Positions 58,154 to 64,000 of a stretch of DNA of 64,000 bases are shown here, piece after piece. Every line of letters starts with the position of its first letter. Positions within the stretch are counted from its first letter, which is position 1. Position numbers and translations under genes: made by a program. The DNA is from Candidatus Midichloria sp. (GTDB lineage Bacteria > Pseudomonadota > Alphaproteobacteria > Rickettsiales > Midichloriaceae), in assembly GCA_030060845.1 (NCBI GenBank), contig CP094379.1, forward strand, positions 317,737-381,736. The letters run 5' to 3'. The notes beneath the pieces were generated by a model, which had not been told where the DNA came from, ran no database searches, and saw only the letters and a list, made by a program, of their open reading frames with translations.

Positions 58154-59539
58154 ATGATAAAACTTGATAATTACAATGATAAACTAATAGGAATTCTAGG
58201 GCTAGCCAAAAGCAGCAAAGCTGCAATTAATTCTTTTATAGAAAGCAACACCCAAATTGTGGCTTGGGATGATAACGAGAAAATTTTAAATCAAGTTAGA
58301 GAAGAGTTTAGTAATCAAAGCAAGAGCTTACTATTTGCCTCGCCTGCTAAGGAAAAAATTTGGCGCAGAGCTGATGCCTTTTTAGTTAGCCCAGGAATCC
58401 CAATGTATTATCCTACCCAGCATCCATTATATAAAATAGCTCGCAATCAAGGCATTCCTCTTTATTGTGATATAGAGTTTTTATATCAAAAGGTAAATAA
58501 AAATGTGGGCTTTATTGGGATAACCGGAACAAATGGTAAATCTACTACAACCACCCTGATTAACCATGTACTTCAATCTGTGAAAATTAAAACTGAAATC
58601 GGAGGTAATATAGGCACCCCCGTCCTAGAACTTACAGAGTTAGATACAGGCTTTTATGTACTGGAGGTATCTTCATTTCAGTTAGATTTATTAGAAAAAA
58701 CCAGATTTAACATTGCAGTGTGTCTTACAATCACACCAGATCATTTAGATAAACATGAAACTTTTAAACGCTACGTTGAAGCAAAACAAAAGATATTTAA
58801 TAATCAAGAAGAATGGGACTTGGCAATAATTTCTACTGATAGCTACACTAATAATCAAATAATGAGTGAAGTTATTTCTAAAAAAAAAGCAAAAGTTATA
58901 CCAATATCAAGAACAGAGCAGATAGAAGGGGGAGTCAGCGTTATTTCTGGCATTCTATATGACAATTATAAATCAAGAAAACAGTATAATGTATCTGACA
59001 TAAATAGCTTAATTGGTGAACACAATAGTGAAAATATGGCAGCGGCATTTGCTGCATGTATCGCAGCCTGTGTAAAACCCGAAGAAATAATCACTGCTTT
59101 TAAAACATATAAATCTTTACCTCATCGGATGGATTTATTTCATCATTTTAATGGTATCAGCTTTATTAACGATAGTAAGGCAACGAATGCTGATTCAACT
59201 TACTGGGCATTAAAAAATTTTGATAATATTTATTGGATTGCAGGAGGTATCTCTAAGGATAGTGGTATAAAATTATTGAAGCCCTTTTTTGAAAAAATTA
59301 ATCATGCCTATTTAATTGGGGATGCCGCTGAAAGTTTTGCAACGATTTTAGCAGAAAATAACGTGCCATATACAATTGCAACCACCTTAGTAAATGCCGT
59401 TTCAATTATTAAAGCACAAAATATAGAAAATGGTAATGTTTTATTATCACCTGCCTGTGCTTCTTTAGATCAATGGAAAAATTATGAGGAAAGGGGAACT
59501 GCATTCATGAAATTAGTTAAAGAAAAGTGGCCTGGTTAA
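58154..59539 (+). CDS. murD: UDP-N-acetylmuramoylalanine--D-glutamate ligase
   Basis: Adds D-Glu to UDP-MurNAc-L-Ala in the cytoplasm. 461 aa. The P-loop is FIGITGTNGKSTTTTLINHV, and further Mur-ligase signatures are VLEVSSFQLDLLEKTRFNIA, LTITPDHLDKHETFKRYVEA, LPHRMDLFHHFNGISFINDS and KATNADSTYWALKNF. The N-terminal UMP-binding fold begins LIGILGLAKSSKAAINSFIE. It starts immediately at the mraY stop and ends 2 nt before the gpmI start. Confidence 0.96.
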   Translation: MIKLDNYNDKLIGILGLAKSSKAAINSFIESNTQIVAWDDNEKILNQVREEFSNQSKSLLFASPAKEKIWRRADAFLVSPGIPMYYPTQHPLYKIARNQGIPLYCDIEFLYQKVNKNVGFIGITGTNGKSTTTTLINHVLQSVKIKTEIGGNIGTPVLELTELDTGFYVLEVSSFQLDLLEKTRFNIAVCLTITPDHLDKHETFKRYVEAKQKIFNNQEEWDLAIISTDSYTNNQIMSEVISKKKAKVIPISRTEQIEGGVSVISGILYDNYKSRKQYNVSDINSLIGEHNSENMAAAFAACIAACVKPEEIITAFKTYKSLPHRMDLFHHFNGISFINDSKATNADSTYWALKNFDNIYWIAGGISKDSGIKLLKPFFEKINHAYLIGDAAESFATILAENNVPYTIATTLVNAVSIIKAQNIENGNVLLSPACASLDQWKNYEERGTAFMKLVKEKWPG

Positions 59540-59541
59540 AT

Positions 59542-61041
59542 ATGTCAGAGTATTTAGGTCCGATGGTTTTATGTATACTAGATGGATGGGGTCATTCTAA
59601 CCAATATGAGCATAATGCAATTGCTCAAGCAAAGCTTCCGTTCTTCACTCATGCATTAAAAACAAGGCCTATTTCGCTTTTAGATGCAAGTGGTACAGCC
59701 GTTGGACTTTCTGCAGAGCAAATGGGCAATTCTGAAGTTGGGCATATGACTATAGGTTCTGGAAGAGTTATAATACAAGATCTAGAGAGAATTAATGTAG
59801 CAATAGCTACTGGTGAATTTGCATCAAATAGGGTTATAAAAAATACCATAGAGTATTTGAAGTTAAATAATAAAACTTGTCACTTAGTTGGACTTGCTTC
59901 TGATGGAGGGGTCCATTCGCACATCAACCACTTCTTGGAATGTGGTAAATTGATGCGTAATCAAAATATTGATGTATGTATACATATTATTACAGATGGT
60001 AGGGATACTGCACCGAAGAGTGCAGCAAAATATATTAGTGCTTTTATAGACCAAGGCTTCAAGATTGCAAGTGTTAGCGGGAGGTTTTACGCAATGGACC
60101 GAGATAAAAGATTTGAGCGCACAAAAGAATATTATAAAGTATTAGTTAAGGCAGAAGCTAAAAAATTCTCTGATCCTTTTGCAATTATTGAGGACTATAA
60201 AAGTGACGAATTTATTGAGCCTCATGTAGCAACTGATTACTCTGGCATGAATGACAAGGATTGCGTTTTCATGATTAACTTTAGGGCAGATAGAGTGCAG
60301 CAAATTATGCTCTCGTTGTTAGATACTACCTTTCAGGATTTTCAAACAAAAAATTTAAATCTGAAAGGAGTTGGTATGACATCTTATTCTAATAAAATTG
60401 AGGCATTTATGGATGTAGTTTTTCCTAGACAATTAATAAGGAATACTTTGGGCGAAGTCATTGCTAAAAATAACTTAAAACAATTGAGGATGGCAGAAAC
60501 TGAAAAATATGCGCATGTTACATATTTTTTCAATGGGGGCCAAGAAAAACCCTACAATCAAGAAGATAGAATTATAGTTCCTTCCCCAAAAATCTTAACC
60601 TATGACCTATATCCAGAAATGGCTGCATATGTATTAACGGAAAAGTTAATTGAAAAAATTAGACAAAAAGAATATAGCTTTATTTGCATAAATTTTGCTA
60701 ATGCGGATATGGTTGGTCACACGGCTAATATGGCAGCTACTATAAAAGCATGTGAAACAATAGACTTATGTCTTACAAAAATTTCAAAAGCAATTGAAGA
60801 GCAAAATGGTGACATATTTGTCACAGCTGATCATGGTAATGCAGAACAGCTTTTTGACTCTACAACCAACCAAAGTCATACTGCGCACACTATAAACAAA
60901 GTACCATTAATCTATTTCGGCAATAAAAATATTCGCCTTAAGGATGGACAATTGAAGGACATAGCTCCAACGGTACTGAATGTTATGAAGATTGAGGTGC
61001 CAAAAGAAATGACGGGCGTATCTTTAATAATAGATGGTTAA
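59542..61041 (+). CDS. gpmI: 2,3-bisphosphoglycerate-independent phosphoglycerate mutase
   Basis: Interconverts 3- and 2-phosphoglycerate with two Mn ions. 499 aa from ATG 59542, which directly follows the murD stop; an in-frame GTG at 59527 overlaps murD and is less likely. Motifs are VLCILDGWGHSNQYEHNAIA (first metal site), MGNSEVGHMTIGSGRVIIQD with the catalytic Ser, HIITDGRDTAPKSAAKYI, and FVTADHGNAEQLFD near the C-terminus. Its presence implies at least partial glycolysis or gluconeogenesis. Third gene of the mraY-murD-gpmI run. Confidence 0.95.
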   Translation: MSEYLGPMVLCILDGWGHSNQYEHNAIAQAKLPFFTHALKTRPISLLDASGTAVGLSAEQMGNSEVGHMTIGSGRVIIQDLERINVAIATGEFASNRVIKNTIEYLKLNNKTCHLVGLASDGGVHSHINHFLECGKLMRNQNIDVCIHIITDGRDTAPKSAAKYISAFIDQGFKIASVSGRFYAMDRDKRFERTKEYYKVLVKAEAKKFSDPFAIIEDYKSDEFIEPHVATDYSGMNDKDCVFMINFRADRVQQIMLSLLDTTFQDFQTKNLNLKGVGMTSYSNKIEAFMDVVFPRQLIRNTLGEVIAKNNLKQLRMAETEKYAHVTYFFNGGQEKPYNQEDRIIVPSPKILTYDLYPEMAAYVLTEKLIEKIRQKEYSFICINFANADMVGHTANMAATIKACETIDLCLTKISKAIEEQNGDIFVTADHGNAEQLFDSTTNQSHTAHTINKVPLIYFGNKNIRLKDGQLKDIAPTVLNVMKIEVPKEMTGVSLIIDG

Positions 61042-61188
61042 GATGTATTCCGTAATATATTGATTTTTGGTTTGTTATGATTTTGGTAGCTAAATCAATA
61101 GTAATATATATAAAAATACTGTTGCCAATAAGCAACTATCGTTCTAATAATTGAAGATACAAAATAATCTTTTGAATTACAATACATT

Positions 61189-62529
61189 ATGGCTGATATA
61201 TTGATAGTTGATGATAAGGCTGATATTAGAGAACTAATCTCCGAAGTTTTACAAGAAGAGTTTAAGTACACAGTTGCTTGTGCAAAGGACACTCAAGGCG
61301 CTCTAGAACAATTATCGACTAACCCAAAAGTGGTTATATTGGACATATGGCTTGAGGGCAGCCATATGGATGGGATGGGTTTGTTAAAAATAATAAAACA
61401 GCGCTTACCTAAGACTCAAATAATTATGATAAGTGGTCATGGCAATATAGATATTGCTGTAAAAACGATCAAGCTGGGTGCTTATGATTTTATAGAAAAG
61501 CCGTTTAAAACTGCTAAACTATTAATTATGGTTGAGAGGGCCATTGAAAAATATTTACTACTGAATGAGAACAATAGACTTAAAAGTAATAAAGAAGAAT
61601 TAGAAATTATAGGCCAAAGTAAGCAAATTATAAAATTAAGATCTTTAATAAACTCGATAGCTCTTAAATCAAATAGTAGAGTGATAATAACAGGGGAGCA
61701 TGGAGTTGGTAAAGCCACGGTAGCTCAGGTGATTCATAATAAATCAATCCGTTGCGAGAAACCTTTTTTATACTGGCATGTAACAAATAAATCACAGGAT
61801 GTAATCACAAGAGAATTGTTTGGTGATGAGAATGTGAATTCAGTTTTTACAAAGGCTGATGGAGGTACTTTATTTATCAATGACTTTTTGTGTATGACAT
61901 TAGAAACACAGTCAGATTTATTACAAATCCTGAAAAACTCTGCTGTAGGCAACCATAATTTCGACGTTAGAATCATTGCAGCAACAACTGGTAATCCAGA
62001 ACAAGCTTTAAGTGAAAGGTCACTAAGTGAAGCTTTATATTATAATTTAAATATAGCACAGATTAACATACCATTATTATCTCAAAGAAAAGAGGATATC
62101 GAACTACTCTCAAAAAAATTCATTAAATTAATTGCAGAGAGCTATGGCAATAAAATACAGGAGCTTAATAAAGATATATTAAAGATAATGAAATTTTATG
62201 ATTGGCCAGGCAATGTTCGACAACTTAAAAATGTAGTTGAGTGGCTAGTAATCGTTGCGAATAGCCAACAAAAGCAGGAAATAACTATAGACATGTTGCC
62301 AGCTGAAATTTTGTCCAATAATGATTGGAGCAGAAATATCAGCAGTAGTGGTAGTAATGATTTATTTGATAAACCTATAAAGGAAGCAAGAGATATTTTC
62401 GAAAAAAATTATATTGAAGTACAACTAGAAAGATTTAACGGTAATATCTCCAAAACTGCTGATTTTATAAAAATGGATAGAGCGGCTTTGCATCGAAAAA
62501 TTAAATGTCTGCAAGAAGAAACTTGTTAA
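61189..62529 (+). CDS. ntrX: NtrX-like response regulator with a degenerate AAA+ domain
   Basis: 446 aa. The receiver domain (residues 3-118) begins DILIVDDKADIRELISEV, with the phospho-Asp in KVVILDIWLEG and IEKPFK at its end. The central AAA+ domain is altered: the P-loop is GEHGVGKATVA, Walker B reads GGTLFINDFLC where activators have LDEI, and the GAFTGA loop that contacts sigma-54 is absent (ELFGDENVNSVFTKADGG). The C-terminal Fis-type helix-turn-helix ends NISKTADFIKMDRAALHRKI. Overall order and FYDWPGNVRQLKNVVEWLVI match NtrX, part of the NtrYX pair linked to nitrogen or redox sensing. It probably works as a DNA-binding regulator without sigma-54. NtrY is not nearby. Confidence 0.88.
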   Translation: MADILIVDDKADIRELISEVLQEEFKYTVACAKDTQGALEQLSTNPKVVILDIWLEGSHMDGMGLLKIIKQRLPKTQIIMISGHGNIDIAVKTIKLGAYDFIEKPFKTAKLLIMVERAIEKYLLLNENNRLKSNKEELEIIGQSKQIIKLRSLINSIALKSNSRVIITGEHGVGKATVAQVIHNKSIRCEKPFLYWHVTNKSQDVITRELFGDENVNSVFTKADGGTLFINDFLCMTLETQSDLLQILKNSAVGNHNFDVRIIAATTGNPEQALSERSLSEALYYNLNIAQINIPLLSQRKEDIELLSKKFIKLIAESYGNKIQELNKDILKIMKFYDWPGNVRQLKNVVEWLVIVANSQQKQEITIDMLPAEILSNNDWSRNISSSGSNDLFDKPIKEARDIFEKNYIEVQLERFNGNISKTADFIKMDRAALHRKIKCLQEETC

Positions 62530-63482
62530 CCCCATAGCTCTTCAAGCTTATATATGGCACGGTATTCTGGCATAAAAGCATTGACTATTATATCGCCAGC
62601 ATCAAGTAATACCCATGTTGCTTCTTCTAAGCCAGAGGTGGTGCTTGGAACATTTATATTTTTTAGCCTTTCCATGAGATTTTCAATCATAGAAGTGACA
62701 TGCCGATTCGAACGCCCAGAGGCTATAACCAAGTAACGTGCCAAATCTACTTTATTAGTTAAATCACAGACTTTAATATCATCAGCTTGATCCCGACCCA
62801 GGCTATTTAATACAACATCTTTTATGTAATCTATATCTTTCATATCAATTATTTTTTCATGCTCTCTAAAGTCTTTATACTGACAAACCTCTCTCAGCAT
62901 TGTTGAAGATAAAGGAGATTTAAGTATTCTAAAAAAATACCAATGTCTCTTGTCTAAATTATTTTTTTTGAAATCCTCTAAAGCAATGTCTATCATATTG
63001 TAACATTTACTTGCCTCACTTGCAATAACTTCTTCTGCATACTCTTCGCGATCAAATACAGCTACGAATACTGATTCAAATATATCTTTCCAATTATACC
63101 ACTTATGCACTTGGAGCATATTATCTGCTCCCATCATCCATACGAATTTTACATGGGGATAAGTGTTTTTCAAAATTTTAATAGTTTCAGATGTATATGT
63201 TGTTGGAAATGATTTTTCTACATCTGAAACTATTATTCTTTTCTCATTTCGAGCTATCAATCTAGCATATAAAACCCTTCTGTCCAAAGAATTCCACATG
63301 TTAGACTTAAGAGGGTTTTGGGGTGAGACAAGCCATATCACACACTCTAAATTTAACAACTCTATTGCTTTTAAAGAAACATGTAAATGCCCACTATGTG
63401 CAGGATTGAAAGAGCCCCCAAGAAGGCCAACGCGGATACCAGTATCTTGCATTGACAAAAGTTTTTCTTGCATATTTCTCAT
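62526..63482 (-). CDS. nadD: NadD-RsfS fusion: nicotinate-nucleotide adenylyltransferase plus ribosomal silencing factor
   Basis: 318 aa with two full domains. Residues about 15-205 are NadD, which makes deamido-NAD: GIRVGLLGGSFNPAHSGHLH (nucleotidyltransferase HxGH motif), FVWMMGADNMLQVHKWYNWK and KSPLSSTMLREV (the SSTxIR motif). Residues about 215-318 are RsfS (Iojap): ADDIKVCDLTNKVDLARYLV then IASGRSNRHVTSMIENLMER, GLEEATWVLLDAGDIIVNAF and MPEYRAIYKLEELWG. RsfS blocks subunit joining when nutrients are low. In many bacteria nadD and rsfS are neighbours; here one frame encodes both, with no stop or start between. The ATG overlaps the lon stop (TAATG). Convergent with ntrX, overlapping by 4 nt. 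Confidence 0.92.
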   Translation of the reverse strand: MRNMQEKLLSMQDTGIRVGLLGGSFNPAHSGHLHVSLKAIELLNLECVIWLVSPQNPLKSNMWNSLDRRVLYARLIARNEKRIIVSDVEKSFPTTYTSETIKILKNTYPHVKFVWMMGADNMLQVHKWYNWKDIFESVFVAVFDREEYAEEVIASEASKCYNMIDIALEDFKKNNLDKRHWYFFRILKSPLSSTMLREVCQYKDFREHEKIIDMKDIDYIKDVVLNSLGRDQADDIKVCDLTNKVDLARYLVIASGRSNRHVTSMIENLMERLKNINVPSTTSGLEEATWVLLDAGDIIVNAFMPEYRAIYKLEELWG

Positions 63483-64000
63483 TAATGAGCTTTAGGTACT
63501 AACTCGCCTTGTGTAGAAGAATGGGCTAAAGGAGCACTTACTGGTAGGAGCTTACCTTCTAAAGCTATCTTTAAAGCTTCTTCAGCACTTTCTAATGGGA
63601 CAATATTTAAATTCTCTCTAACTTTCTGCGGCATTTCCTCCAAATCTTTTAGATTTTCTTTAGGGATCATCACAGTTTTAACACCACCTCTTAATGCAGA
63701 AAGAAGTTTTTCCTTTAATCCACCGATGCCTAGAACTCTACCACTTAGTGTTATTTCACCGGTCACAGCTATATCTTTAAATACAGGTATGTTAGTTAGT
63801 GCAGAGACAATCGATATACAAATGGCAACCCCAGCTGATGGACCATCTTTAGGTGTTGCTCCTTCTGGTACATGTACATGTATATCTTTCTCCTTAAATA
63901 TTTCTGGGTTAATCCCAAAATCTAAGGCCTTTGAACGGATAAAGCTAAATGCAGCCTGTACAGATTCTCTCATTACATCTCCAAGCTTACCAGTGATTTT
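63482..64000 (-). CDS. lon: ATP-dependent protease Lon, C-terminal part (cut by the window)
   Basis: The last 172 residues of Lon, which degrades misfolded and regulatory proteins. The proteolytic domain shows FKEKDIHVHVPEGATPKDGP then SAGVAICISIVSALTNI with the catalytic Ser in DGPSAG, and GIGGLKEKLLSALRGGVKTV with the catalytic Lys. The frame continues without interruption to the right edge (KITGKLGDVMRES), so the 5' two thirds lie outside the window. The stop overlaps the nadD-rsfS start. Confidence 0.96.
   Translation of the reverse strand, partial: KITGKLGDVMRESVQAAFSFIRSKALDFGINPEIFKEKDIHVHVPEGATPKDGPSAGVAICISIVSALTNIPVFKDIAVTGEITLSGRVLGIGGLKEKLLSALRGGVKTVMIPKENLKDLEEMPQKVRENLNIVPLESAEEALKIALEGKLLPVSAPLAHSSTQGELVPKAH

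Overview
The window (about one third G+C) reads as the chromosome of a host-restricted alphaproteobacterium of the order Rickettsiales. The evidence is an archaeal-type ValRS, complex I accessory subunits of the mitochondrial type (NDUFA12 and NDUFA9 homologues), a sodB gene next to rickettsial-type virB genes, separate rpoB and rpoC, and heavy pseudogene load. Remnants of flagellar genes (fliP, flgD, probably fliK, and perhaps an flbD-like sigma-54 activator) point inside the order to a lineage whose ancestor was flagellated, such as Midichloriaceae. That family placement is inference.

Layout. 1-870: decayed IS630 transposase and an FG-GAP remnant. 0.9-4.3 kb: valS, an SH3-domain exported protein and rpiB, overlapping. 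4.3-5.6 kb: IS5 fragment and an unrecognised decayed gene. 5.7-6.7 kb: rpmE and ssb, divergent. 6.7-8.6 kb: wrecks of rppH, queA and an outer-membrane barrel gene. 8.7-11.8 kb: tatD, an IHF/HU gene, a nagZ pseudogene, a SPOR-like gene and tatA. 11.9-21.4 kb: ybeY-corC, tolQRA, hup, ispD-ispF-pgpA-(broken pncC)-pgeF, and ftsK. 21.4-22.5 kb: sigma-54 activator remnant and tRNA-Leu(CAA) between inverted copies of a short dispersed repeat. 22.5-33.9 kb: the intact secE-nusG-rplKAJL-rpoBC cluster, minus strand. 34-39.4 kb: a large AsmA/YhdP-like protein, lolA and a C-terminally truncated glyS. 39.4-42.1 kb: graveyard with IS5, rpe, fliK-like and flgD remnants. 42.1-48.8 kb: trmJ, pnp, rpsO, truB, DUF2155, mlaD, NDUFA12 and a 3'-frameshifted NDUFA9 homologue. 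49-54.1 kb: sodB, then decayed virB8-virB9-virB10-virB11 whose end is joined to a fliP fragment, then nested IS5 and IS630 debris with a perfect 70-bp inverted repeat and an AAA-ATPase fragment. 54.1-57 kb: pheS, a decayed D-Ala-D-Ala dipeptidase and a stand-alone prepilin-peptidase N-domain. 57-64 kb: mraY-murD-gpmI, an NtrX-like regulator, a NadD-RsfS fusion and the 3' end of lon.

The intact genes serve information processing (transcription, ribosome, tRNA charging and modification), envelope upkeep (Tol, Lol, Mla, MraY/MurD, FtsK), isoprenoid synthesis (IspD, IspF), complex I and oxidative-stress defence. What has decayed is the accessory layer: a type IV secretion block, flagellum, peptidoglycan recycling (nagZ, the dipeptidase), queuosine (queA), rpe, pncC, rppH and surface proteins. 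I see no CRISPR array and no intact unknown multi-gene system. The most unusual items are the NadD-RsfS fusion, the virB11::fliP junction and the co-located secretion and flagellar remnants.
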